A stretch of 18,297 nt of DNA from Pseudomonadota bacterium (GTDB lineage Bacteria > Myxococcota > UBA9042 > PHBI01). Positions 1 to 7,580 of the stretch are shown here, piece by piece. Where the stretch lies: positions 1-18,297 of the forward strand of contig SXIE01000452.1 in NCBI GenBank assembly GCA_005772945.1, written 5' to 3'. How positions within the stretch are numbered: the first letter of the stretch is position 1; each line of letters begins with the position of its first letter. The translations under genes were made by a program, and so were the position numbers. The notes beneath the pieces were generated by a model. It did not search any database. It saw only the letters and a program-made list of their open reading frames with translations, and had not been told where the DNA came from.

Positions 1-864
<864 letters not shown>

Positions 865-883
865 GGACCGTTTTCTAGCACCG

Positions 884-1498
884 TCACCCCTGGAAGTTCA
901 TCCACCCCTTCCCGAAGCTCTCGGGCACCTCGTAGTAGGTGTGGGCGTGGAAGTGCTTCTTCGTCTTGTGCCGCGCGCAGAAGAGCTCCGCGCCCGCCGA
1001 GTCGCGCTGCACGGTGAGGCAGTCGGGGCAGGCGGGCTCGATCTCGGGGATGTCCTGCGAGTGGTAGTCGACGGGGCGCACGACGTGCACGGGGCACGGG
1101 GCCTTCTTCACCACCTCGGCGGCCACCGAGCCGAGGAAGAATCGCTTCACCGCGCCGAGATCCCGCGTGCCGATGACGATGAGGTCCGCGCGGAGCTGCG
1201 TCGCCACCTTCACGATCTCGATCCACGGCGTGCCGACAGAGAGGTGGCCGCGGACCTTCCCTCCGAAGGGCGTCGCCTTGATGACGTCGTCGAGGAGCTG
1301 CTTCTTCTCCTCGAGCAGCTCGGTCGCCGACGGCTGGGCCGAGATCCCCGTCGGCGGCAGCCACTCGAGCACCGTCACGTAGTGAATCTCCGCGCCGGGG
1401 TAGCCGCGCGCGAGGCGCGGCGTCGTGTGGGTGATGTCGTGTCTGCGGGAGTCTTCCACGACCGCGGCCAGGATGACGTGGCGTTCCTTCGATTCCAT
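884..1498 (-). CDS. Universal stress protein with C-terminal Cys/His (zinc-ribbon-like) extension
   Basis: A 204-residue protein. Residues 5-142 form a UspA-type alpha/beta nucleotide-binding fold, with the family signature near residues 108-124 ([17 protein letters not shown]). The second glycine of the usual G-x2-G-x9-G-S/T motif is Asp113, so ATP binding could be altered. After the Usp domain comes about 60 extra residues with C157-x2-C160, then C174-x2-H177, then an HFHAH run at 182-186, which looks like a small metal-binding ribbon. Typical single-domain USPs are about 140-150 residues. ATG at 1498 is preceded by a good purine-rich ribosome site (GGAGAGG). It lies between another USP (49 bp upstream) and the fumarase (19 bp downstream), all leftward. 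The role is inferred to be stress sensing; no substrate can be read from the sequence. Confidence 0.9.
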   Translation of the reverse strand: MESKERHVILAAVVEDSRRHDITHTTPRLARGYPGAEIHYVTVLEWLPPTGISAQPSATELLEEKKQLLDDVIKATPFGGKVRGHLSVGTPWIEIVKVATQLRADLIVIGTRDLGAVKRFFLGSVAAEVVKKAPCPVHVVRPVDYHSQDIPEIEPACPDCLTVQRDSAGAELFCARHKTKKHFHAHTYYEVPESFGKGWMNFQG

Positions 1499-1547
1499 GA
1501 TCCACCTCTCCGATGAGGACCGAGCACGCTTCGTACCAGGTCCAGGG

Positions 1548-1973
1548 TCAGGGCTTCGGGCGCACCACCAGCACCGACCGGTCGGCGTGGTTCACGACCT
1601 TCGCGGCGGTCGTCCCCAGGATGCGGTCGAGCGCGCCGTAGCCATGGGAGCCGACCACGATGAGATCGGCGTTCGTCTCCTTCGCTGCCCGGCAGATACC
1701 GTCCCACGGCGTCGCGATGTGCACGATGCAGTCCCGCACGGCGCCCGCGGGCAGCACGTCCGCGCGGTCCTTGAGATCCGCGGTCGCGCTCGCGATGAGG
1801 ATCTCCGTGACGCTCCGGTCGCTGTTCAGGACCTCGCTCGGGAGCTCCGGGGGGATGCCCACGGACCGGTACAAGATCATCTTCGCTCCCGCGAGCGAGG
1901 CGAGCTTGTGCGCGACCGCGAGGACGTGGACCGCACGGGGCGAGCTGTCGAGGCAAACGAGGAAGGTCTCCAT
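1548..1973 (-). CDS. Universal stress protein, single domain
   Basis: A compact 141-residue UspA-family protein. It begins METFLVCLDSSPRAVHVLAV, the first strand and helix of the fold with the conserved Asp9. It ends with VVGSHGYGALDRILGTTAAK, the nucleotide-binding loop, and a final strand SVLVVRPKP. The glycine loop (G108-x2-G111-x8-G120-T) is one residue shorter than the classical ATP-binding spacing. The start at 1973 was chosen because an AAGGAG site lies six to seven bases upstream, and the first two bases of that site overlap the TAA stop of the preceding sigma-54 activator. Translation is therefore probably coupled to the activator. A much longer open frame in the same phase extends to 3374 but is a shadow of the activator gene. 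Function is inferred as a stress-response factor acting with the second USP. Confidence 0.92.
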   Translation of the reverse strand: METFLVCLDSSPRAVHVLAVAHKLASLAGAKMILYRSVGIPPELPSEVLNSDRSVTEILIASATADLKDRADVLPAGAVRDCIVHIATPWDGICRAAKETNADLIVVGSHGYGALDRILGTTAAKVVNHADRSVLVVRPKP

Positions 1974-1984
1974 GTCCGGTCTCC

Positions 1985-3298
1985 TTACGATTTGTGCTTT
2001 TCGCGCCCGGCGAGCCCGTACTCGTGCAGCCGGTACTGGATGGTGCGCACGCTGATGTCGAGGATCTCGGCCGCGCGCGACGTCGACCCGTCGACGGCCT
2101 CGAGCGTCTTGAGGATCGCGAACTTCTCGATCTCGTCCATGGTCGATCCCGGCACGCGCAGGTTGCCGAACGCCTCCGGCGCAGCCTCGAAGGGCAGATC
2201 CGCCTCGTCGATGAGCGGCCCCTCCGCGAGGACGACCGCGCGCTCGATCGCGTTCTCGAGCGCACGCACGTTGCCGGGCCAGCGGTAGGTGACCAGCTTC
2301 GTGCGCGCCTTGTCGGTGAAGCCGTCGACCCGCTTGTGGTTCTCGAGCGCGAACTTCTGCAAGAAGTGCGTCGCGAGCACGATCACGTCGCCCCCGCGGA
2401 GGCGCAGCGCGGGCATGTCGATGTGCACCACGTTGAGCCGGTAGAAGAGATCCTCCCGGAACTTGCCGGCCCGCACGTCGGCGACGAGATCGCGGTTGGT
2501 CGCCGCGATGACGCGCACGTCGGTGTGGACAGGCTCGTTCCCGCCCACCCGCTCGAACGTGCGGTTCTGCAGGACCTGGAGCAGCTTCACCTGCGTGGCC
2601 GGCGGGATCTCCCCGATCTCGTCGAGGAACAAGGTCCCGCCGTTGGCCTGCTCGAAGACGCCGGCGCGCGTCTGGACCGCCCCGGTGAAGGCGCCCCGCA
2701 CGTGACCGAAGAGCTCGCTCTCGGCCAGATCGGGCGGCACCGCCGAGCAATCGAAGATGACGAACGGCTTCTCGCTGCGCGCCGAGTGCTGATAGACCGC
2801 CTCGGCAACCAGCTCCTTGCCCGTCCCCGACTCGCCCTCGATCAGGACCGGCACGTTCGCGCGCGCGACCTTGGGAATGAGCGCGAAGATCTCGCGCATC
2901 TGCGGCGACTTGCCGATGAGGCGCCCGAGCCGCTCGGCGCGCGCCAGCTCGACGTGGACCCGGTCCTCCTCGAGCGCGAAGAACACCTCGGCCAGCCCGA
3001 GCTGCACCTTCGAGGTCGCGCCGAGGAAGGCCTCCTTGACGCGCACGCCGTCGACCCAGGTGCCGTTCTTCGAGCCCAGATCCGAGAGGAGATACCCCGC
3101 CCCGTCGTATTCCAGGCGGGCGTGGACGCGCGACACCGTCGGGTGCTCGACCGTGAAGTCGTTGTCGGGCGACGCGCCGAGGAAGACGCAGCGACGATCG
3201 AACGCCAGCGACGGCCCGCTCGGCGAGCGCAGGCGATAGCGTTGGAACTCGAGCGCCTCGATCGTGTCGGGGCTCACCTGGGTGTCGTGTCGCTTCAT
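1985..3298 (-). CDS. Sigma-54-dependent transcriptional activator with N-terminal FHA domain
   Basis: A 437-residue enhancer-binding protein that should use ATP hydrolysis to open sigma-54 promoters. Residues about 20-110 form a forkhead-associated domain (SRVHARLE at 56-63 and [10 protein letters not shown] at 75-84), which binds phosphothreonine peptides in place of a response-regulator receiver. The AAA+ domain follows: Walker A GESGTGKE (155-162), the sigma-54 contact loop GAFTGA (202-207), Walker B GGTLFLDE (220-227) and the [13 protein letters not shown] block (338-350). A Fis-type helix-turn-helix occupies about 388-425. All hallmark motifs are intact, so it should be active. FHA-type activators are common in myxobacteria, where Ser/Thr kinases may feed them. 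It leads a leftward cluster with two USPs and a fumarase; no kinase is visible. No convincing -24/-12 sigma-54 promoter was found in the 35 bp before its start. Confidence 0.95.
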   Translation of the reverse strand: MKRHDTQVSPDTIEALEFQRYRLRSPSGPSLAFDRRCVFLGASPDNDFTVEHPTVSRVHARLEYDGAGYLLSDLGSKNGTWVDGVRVKEAFLGATSKVQLGLAEVFFALEEDRVHVELARAERLGRLIGKSPQMREIFALIPKVARANVPVLIEGESGTGKELVAEAVYQHSARSEKPFVIFDCSAVPPDLAESELFGHVRGAFTGAVQTRAGVFEQANGGTLFLDEIGEIPPATQVKLLQVLQNRTFERVGGNEPVHTDVRVIAATNRDLVADVRAGKFREDLFYRLNVVHIDMPALRLRGGDVIVLATHFLQKFALENHKRVDGFTDKARTKLVTYRWPGNVRALENAIERAVVLAEGPLIDEADLPFEAAPEAFGNLRVPGSTMDEIEKFAILKTLEAVDGSTSRAAEILDISVRTIQYRLHEYGLAGREKHKS

Positions 3299-3303
3299 AT
3301 AAT
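3298..3303 (+). promoter_or_regulatory. Candidate -10 box (TATAAT) for the DJ-1/PfpI gene
   Basis: A perfect TATAAT lies in the 35-bp space between the divergent sigma-54 activator and DJ-1 genes and shares its first base with the activator's ATG. Transcription would start near 3310 and give a leader of about 24 nt that includes the GGAGG site at 3323-3327. No good -35 hexamer sits 17 bp upstream (CACCTG at 3275-3280), so this is only a candidate. Confidence 0.35.
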
Positions 3304-3333
3304 AGGTGGTACCATGGCTCCCGGAGGCTCGTC

Positions 3334-3915
3334 ATGTCGCACGAAAAAACTGCCCGTCCCCCCCGTGTCCTCATCCCGCTCGCGCCCGGCTTCGAAGAGC
3401 TCGAGGCGATCGCCCCGCTCGACTACTTGAGGCGCGCCGGCGCCCACGTCGTCACCGCCAGCGTCGGCGGCAAGAACCCGATCAAGAGCCGCGGCAACGC
3501 GCGCCTGATGGCCGACATCGACCTCGACGAGGCGCTCGCCGAGTGGGGCGACGACTGGGACGCCGTGGTCCTGCCGGGCGGTCCGGGGGTCGCGGTCCTC
3601 GCCGAATGCGCGCCGCTCATGGCGCTCGTCGGTCGCCGCCTCGCCGCGGCGAAATTGGTCGGCGCTATCTGCGCCGCGCCCGCGCTCCTTCCGCCCGCCG
3701 GTCTCGCCAAGACGACGCGCGTCACGAGCTGGCCCGGCAAGCAGGAAGAGCTGTCGCAGCTCGCGGTGTACGTCGAGGCCCCGGTCGTCGTCGACGGCGC
3801 CGTCATCACCAGTCGCGGTCCCGGCACCTCGGTGGCGTTTGCCCTCTCCCTGGTCGCGGCGCTCTTCGGCCAGGACGCGGCCGACGCGCTCGCCGCCGAG
3901 ACCCAGGCGGGGTGA
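3334..3915 (+). CDS. DJ-1/PfpI family protein (glyoxalase/deglycase/chaperone type)
   Basis: A 193-residue cytosolic protein with the class I glutamine amidotransferase-like fold. It resembles DJ-1 along its length: PLAPGFEELEAIAPLD with the conserved acidic residue at about Glu24, DAVVLPGGPG (76-85), the nucleophile elbow GAICAAPALL with Cys113, and SRGPGTSVAFAL (160-170). These match the Cys and Glu pair of human DJ-1 (Cys106, Glu18). The histidine near DJ-1 position 126 is replaced by Trp133, as happens in other bacterial members. Family activities include glutathione-independent glyoxalase, disputed protein deglycase and redox sensing; the sequence does not choose among them. ATG at 3334 has GGAGG six bases upstream. 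Its position opposite a USP/fumarase cluster fits a redox or carbonyl stress role. Confidence 0.93.
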   Translation: MSHEKTARPPRVLIPLAPGFEELEAIAPLDYLRRAGAHVVTASVGGKNPIKSRGNARLMADIDLDEALAEWGDDWDAVVLPGGPGVAVLAECAPLMALVGRRLAAAKLVGAICAAPALLPPAGLAKTTRVTSWPGKQEELSQLAVYVEAPVVVDGAVITSRGPGTSVAFALSLVAALFGQDAADALAAETQAG

Positions 3916-3928
3916 CACCGGCGGGCGG

Positions 3929-3976
3929 CCACGCGCTCGTCACACGGCGCGTGGGGTCGGGTCGACGCATTTTTTT
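3929..3976 (+). terminator. Possible weak terminator after the DJ-1 gene (hairpin then T7)
   Basis: An 8-bp inverted repeat CCACGCGC/GCGCGTGG (3929-3936 and 3947-3954) with a 10-nt loop begins 14 bp after the stop codon. A run of seven T follows at 3970-3976. The T run starts about 15 bp after the stem, further than in a textbook intrinsic terminator, so function is doubtful. Confidence 0.3.
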
Positions 3977-4025
3977 CGGAGCCGGATCCGAGAGACGTCG
4001 CCATCGAATTACGTCGATTCCCGGC

Positions 4026-4054
4026 TTTTTTTTCCGTTCGACTCGGGTGATACT
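4026..4054 (+). promoter_or_regulatory. T8 tract and candidate -10 (GATACT) directly before the transposase-like gene
   Basis: A run of eight T (4026-4033), rare in such GC-rich DNA, is followed by GATACT (4049-4054), exactly six bases before the ATG at 4061. The T-tract sits where a -35 or UP-like element would be, but it does not match TTGACA. Transcription could start at the ATG itself and give a leaderless mRNA; GGGTGA at 4045 is the only, poorly placed, ribosome-site-like sequence. Confidence 0.3.
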
Positions 4055-4060
4055 CCGTTC

Positions 4061-4984
4061 ATGGCCCGTCGCCTTCGTGTCGATTTTCCGGGTGCGTGGC
4101 ACCACGTCGCTCATCGCGGCGTGGGGCGCACTCCGATCTTCGCCAGCGACGATCACTGCGTCCTGTTCCTCGACGAGCTGGGCGCCGTGGCCGCCCGCTT
4201 CGGCCTCGAGATCCACGGGTACGCACTTCTTCCCGATCGCGAGCACCTGCTCGTGCGCTCGGTCCACGGCAACCTCTCGGACGCCATGCGCCACCTGAGC
4301 GGCGCCTACACGCAACGCCTCAATCGCCTGCACGGCTGGGAGGGCCCGGTCTTCCAGGGGCGCTTCGCGAGCCAGCTCGTGATGGACGACGAGGCGCAGC
4401 GCGCGCTCGTCGGGTGGCTGCACCTGGCCCCGGTCGAGGCCGAGCTGGTCAAGCGCCCCGATGATCGCGCGTGGACCAGCCACCGTGCCCAGGCCGGCCT
4501 CGATCCTGCCTCACCCTGGCTCACGACTGATCACGTGCGCGGTCTCTTCGGCGGACCCAAGCGCCTCGCCGACGCGGTGCAACGCCTGCGCAGCGGCAAG
4601 GACGCCTGGCCCGAGGACTTCGCGCGCGCGAGCGGGCGCTTTCGGATGGATAGAGTCGGCGCCGGACTCCCGCGACCCCGGCGCGCGCGCGGCGCCGCCA
4701 AGGCCAAGGGATCGGACGCGAAGGCCGTCATTGCGGAGGTCGCCAAGCTCACGCACGTCTCCATCCGCGAGCTGAAGACCGCGCGCCGCGGGCGCGGCGC
4801 CAACCCTGCGCGACGCTTCGCCGTGCTCGTCCTCGGCGACGACCCGACCCTCAACCACCGCGACATCGCCGAGGCGCTCGCGATGTCCGTGCGCCAGGTC
4901 GGGAGCCTGCTCCAGCGGGCGCGCCAACACGGGACCAGCGACGACCTGGCCGCCTGGCGCGAGGCCTGGGCGAAAACGCGCTGA
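4061..4984 (+). CDS. Y1/HUH transposase-like (RAYT-type) protein with dead active site and DnaA-domain-IV-like C-terminus
   Basis: A 307-residue protein. Residues 1-135 follow the IS200/REP-associated Y1 transposase layout: WHHVAHRGVGRTPIFASDD, then HGYALLPDREHLLV, SGAYTQRLNR, GPVFQGRFAS and VGWLHLAPVEAELV. In active members the HUH motif reads P-N-H-x-H and the nucleophile is the Tyr of (R)YIHLNPVRA. Here the first His is Arg60 (P-D-R-E-H) and the Tyr is Trp119, so strand cleavage should not be possible. Residues about 221-289 (VIAEVAKL, then SIRELKTARRGRG, DIAEALAMSVRQVGSLL) resemble the DNA-binding domain IV of DnaA, a known partner of this transposase type. The frame is intact, without visible flanking inverted repeats. 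The open frame begins at 3839, but that part overlaps the DJ-1 gene, so ATG at 4061 is preferred. It may be a domesticated DNA-binding protein. Confidence 0.88.
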   Translation: MARRLRVDFPGAWHHVAHRGVGRTPIFASDDHCVLFLDELGAVAARFGLEIHGYALLPDREHLLVRSVHGNLSDAMRHLSGAYTQRLNRLHGWEGPVFQGRFASQLVMDDEAQRALVGWLHLAPVEAELVKRPDDRAWTSHRAQAGLDPASPWLTTDHVRGLFGGPKRLADAVQRLRSGKDAWPEDFARASGRFRMDRVGAGLPRPRRARGAAKAKGSDAKAVIAEVAKLTHVSIRELKTARRGRGANPARRFAVLVLGDDPTLNHRDIAEALAMSVRQVGSLLQRARQHGTSDDLAAWREAWAKTR

Positions 4985-5030
4985 CAGCACACGGCCTCAC
5001 AGCGCCATCGCGCGCCATCGCGGCCGAACC

Positions 5031-5059
5031 TGGCCACGCGCGAGCCACTCTGATAGATG
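5031..5059 (+). promoter_or_regulatory. Candidate promoter of the caspase-like lipoprotein gene
   Basis: TGGCCA (5031-5036) and TAGATG (5054-5059) are separated by 17 bp and lie just before the lipoprotein gene. Transcription would start near 5066, giving a leader of about 22 nt with the AGGAG ribosome site. The hexamers match consensus only in part, but the arrangement recurs elsewhere in the window. Confidence 0.3.
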
Positions 5060-5087
5060 CGCCCTCTCTTCGCGACAGGAGCCCGCC

Positions 5088-6665
5088 ATGCACCGGACGT
5101 CTTTGGCCCTCGCTCTCGGCATCGCCATCTCGCTCGTCGCCGCCTGCGCTGACGAAGGCGCGCCGGCCGAAGAAGTCTCGGTCGCGGTCGAGCCCGGCAA
5201 GGCCGACAACTACCTCTCGCCGACCTCGCGCGAGTACTTCCTCTCGGGCACCGGCAACGAGACGCTAGACGCCGCGACCGCGCCCGGCGACGACGCCGGC
5301 AAGGAAGCCGCCGTGCGCGAGCTCCTCCAGTTCCGCTTCAAGGCCTACGCCCACTTCATCAACGCGTACGTCACGAACAAGGGTCACGACGACGCCAACA
5401 AGGACTATGGCGGCTTCGGGGGCCTCGTGCGCGGCTCGACGCTCGACTTCGGCGTGACACCGACCTCCGAGGACAAGCTCGCCTGGCGCTTCACCTGGCA
5501 GTTCGAGATGGGCGGCCCGTCCGACATGCTCGACGATCTGCCACTCGAGACCGGCGCGAACGGCGAGCGCTTCTTCAACGTCCAGCTCCCCACGCTCGAC
5601 GCCGCAGCGCTACGCAGCGAGAGCTACCCGAAGAGCTTCGACCCCGCGACCTATGTAGGCGCGCTGGAGACCTTGCGTGTGACCGTCCGCGTCGAGGATC
5701 GCTCGATCGACAGCTTTCCGCTCTACGAGGCGCTCGCGGACGACGCCAAGATCCAGGTCCTGCTCGTCGTCGGCGGCGACTACAACGCCGATCGCTACGA
5801 CCTGAAGTCGGCCGCCACCCACGTCGCCTGGCTCAAGAGCGCCGGCTTCGCGCACGCCGCCAAGGCCTACACCGACGTCAAGCTCGACTCGGCGCCCTTC
5901 ACCAAGACCATCGACATGAACGGCACCAAGGTCCTCGTCGAGGTCACGTTCCTCTACCCCGACATCGTCCCGGTCGACCGGCTCGCAGAGCTGCGCGCGG
6001 CCATCGTCGCGGGTTTCGGGACCGCCGACGTGGTGATCTACGACGGCCACGCCGGCCTCGATCCCGACTACTCGGGCATCGTCTATCACTACAACCCGCG
6101 CTTCGCGATCTCGGCGACCGAGCTCTCGAAACTGGCGCTGCCCGCGAAGTACCAGATCTACTGGTTCAACGGCTGCAAGACCTACGGCGCCTATCCGGAG
6201 GCCGTCTACAAGAACGAGCAGAAGAACTTCGAGAACCTCGATGTGGTCTCGACCGTGAGCTTCTCGTGGCTCAGTCAGCAGACCTTCACGACCTCGGGCT
6301 TCTTGACCGAGCTGCTGTCGATCGGCCAGAAGACGCACGACCCGCGCACCTGGAGCGAGATCCTGACGCGCGTCAATCAGCGCAGCAACTACAACGTCTA
6401 CTACGGCGTCCACGGCATCGACGACAACCCGCACGTCAACCCGTACGCCGACCTCGCGACGCTGTGCAGCCCGTGCGCGACGAAGTCCGAGTGCCCCGGC
6501 GCCGGCAACCTCTGCCTCAAGGTCGGCACTGACACCGCGAAGTTCTGCGCGGTCGAGTGCACCGACGACGGCGGCTGCCCCGACGGCTACAAGTGCGGCG
6601 ACATCGCGACGAGCGGCCAGATCTCGGGCCGCCAGTGCGTCCCGGCGGACCACACCTGCCCCTGA
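5088..6665 (+). CDS. Lipoprotein with candidate clan-CD (caspase-like) peptidase domain and Cys-rich tail
   Basis: A 525-residue secreted protein. A signal peptide ends in lipobox LVAAC (Cys20), so it should be lipid-anchored. After an acidic N-terminal region, residues about 222-410 resemble a caspase/gingipain-type fold: first strand IQVLLVVGGDYN with a following L-x-SA...WLKSAGF helix, a strand ending VVIYDGHAG (His321), and a strand ending IYWFNGCKTYG (Cys363). The His/Cys spacing of 42 is in the range of clan CD peptidases. The last 66 residues hold ten cysteines (460, 463, 469, 476, 487, 491, 497, 503, 517, 524) and look like a small disulfide-rich module. ATG at 5088 has AGGAG six to seven bases upstream. 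The peptidase assignment is inferred from motifs alone. An inactive relative, or a fold with chance GH and GC motifs, is possible. Confidence 0.85.
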   Translation: MHRTSLALALGIAISLVAACADEGAPAEEVSVAVEPGKADNYLSPTSREYFLSGTGNETLDAATAPGDDAGKEAAVRELLQFRFKAYAHFINAYVTNKGHDDANKDYGGFGGLVRGSTLDFGVTPTSEDKLAWRFTWQFEMGGPSDMLDDLPLETGANGERFFNVQLPTLDAAALRSESYPKSFDPATYVGALETLRVTVRVEDRSIDSFPLYEALADDAKIQVLLVVGGDYNADRYDLKSAATHVAWLKSAGFAHAAKAYTDVKLDSAPFTKTIDMNGTKVLVEVTFLYPDIVPVDRLAELRAAIVAGFGTADVVIYDGHAGLDPDYSGIVYHYNPRFAISATELSKLALPAKYQIYWFNGCKTYGAYPEAVYKNEQKNFENLDVVSTVSFSWLSQQTFTTSGFLTELLSIGQKTHDPRTWSEILTRVNQRSNYNVYYGVHGIDDNPHVNPYADLATLCSPCATKSECPGAGNLCLKVGTDTAKFCAVECTDDGGCPDGYKCGDIATSGQISGRQCVPADHTCP

Positions 6666-6682
6666 AGATCCGGCCTCGCCTC

Positions 6683-6701
6683 GACGCGACGCGACGCGAC
6701 G
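6683..6701. repeat. Short pentanucleotide tandem repeat (GACGC, about 3.8 copies)
   Basis: Three GACGC units plus a partial one fill most of the 36-bp gap between the convergent lipoprotein and OmpA genes. No hairpin or U-tract is present, so it is not a recognisable terminator. Confidence 0.6.
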
Positions 6702-7541
6702 TCAACCCGAGGTGTTGAGCTTCTCGAGCTCGTCCGCTCCCGGCAGCTGCGACAGATCCGGCACGACGATGATCTCGATGCGCCGGTTCTGCGAGCGGAG
6801 CTCGTCGGTGTCGTTCGCGACGCGCGGCTTGAACTCGCCGTGCGACGCGGCCGAGATGCGCATGGACGGCAGGCCGGCCTCGATCATCTCGAGCAAGACC
6901 GAGTGCGCGCGGTCGAAGGCGAGGTCCCAGTTCGAGCGGTAACGGGCCGTACGGATGGGGATATTGTCCGTGTGGCCTTCGATCTGGAAGCCGCGCTCGG
7001 GGATGGTCGCGAGAATCTTGGCGACCTCGGTGACGGCCGCCTTGCCCTCGGCCGAGAGCACCGCCGAGCCCGACGGGAACAGCACGTCCGTCGCCAGCTC
7101 GACCGTCATGCGCCCGTTGACGATGCGCACCTTCAGCTTGCCCGCGTCGATGAGGCTCTTGAAGCGCGCGAGTAGCCCGCGGAACTCGGCAATGCGCGCC
7201 TCGGCCTGGGCCTTGCGCGCCTGCACGTCTTTGAGGGCCGCCATCAGCTCTTTCTCGGTCGCGAGCATGCGCGTCCGGTCCGTCGCGAGCAGGATCTTCT
7301 CCGCGTTGAGCCCGTCGATCTGCGCCCGCAGCTGCGCCTCTTGCGCGGTCAGGCGCGCGACCTTGGCCTCGAGATCGGCGATGACCTCGCGGCTCTTCTG
7401 ATCGCGGACCTCGGCGTCCCGCCGGTAGTCGTCGTACTCGCGCTTGAGCTCGTTGAACTTGCCCTTGGTGACACAGCCCGTGCCCGCCGCGCTCGCACCA
7501 AACAGACCCACCAACGATAGTATGTACACCAACTTTCTCAC
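6702..7541 (-). CDS. OmpA-family peptidoglycan-binding lipoprotein with coiled-coil
   Basis: A 279-residue envelope protein that should tether the outer membrane to peptidoglycan. The signal peptide ends in the lipobox region AAGTGC (Cys23). Residues about 30-130 are charged, heptad-like and rich in Glu, Lys, Arg, Ala and Leu: a long coiled coil. The OmpA C-terminal domain follows: LFPSGSAVLS (154-163), FQIEGHTDNIP (185-195), SNWDLAFDRAHSV (203-215) and RSQNRRIEII (249-258). Asp192 and Arg210 are at the family positions that bind diaminopimelate. MotB/Pal-like proteins share the domain, but no transmembrane anchor of the MotB kind is present. The start is GTG at 7541, with GAGAGGAG about eight bases upstream. 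It follows a Sel1-repeat lipoprotein by 39 bp on the same strand and is probably cotranscribed. TAGAAT at 7578-7583 could be an extra -10. Confidence 0.94.
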   Translation of the reverse strand: MRKLVYILSLVGLFGASAAGTGCVTKGKFNELKREYDDYRRDAEVRDQKSREVIADLEAKVARLTAQEAQLRAQIDGLNAEKILLATDRTRMLATEKELMAALKDVQARKAQAEARIAEFRGLLARFKSLIDAGKLKVRIVNGRMTVELATDVLFPSGSAVLSAEGKAAVTEVAKILATIPERGFQIEGHTDNIPIRTARYRSNWDLAFDRAHSVLLEMIEAGLPSMRISAASHGEFKPRVANDTDELRSQNRRIEIIVVPDLSQLPGADELEKLNTSG

Positions 7542-7580
7542 GGCCCGGCTCCTCTCGTCATCGCGATGCTCTGGTCGATT

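Noticed and set aside
1994..3430. 478-residue open frame on the plus strand opposite the sigma-54 activator
   Set aside because: It is a third-position GC shadow; the minus-strand frame has every sigma-54 activator motif, while this one is low-complexity Arg/Leu/Val/Glu text.
3839..4060. Longer N-terminus for the transposase-like protein
   Set aside because: It would overlap the 3' end of the DJ-1 gene in another frame and adds no family sequence; the family normally begins close to the MARRLRVDFPGAWHHV start.
4061..4984. Active IS200/IS605-type insertion sequence
   Set aside because: Catalytic His and Tyr are replaced, and I saw no flanking hairpin ends or target-site signature in the short intergenic regions.
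5088..6665. Reading the C-terminal Cys-rich part of the lipoprotein as an EGF domain
   Set aside because: Cys spacing (C-x2-C-x5-C-x6-C-x10-C-x3-C-x5-C-x5-C) does not follow the EGF pattern; it is better left as an unnamed disulfide-rich module.
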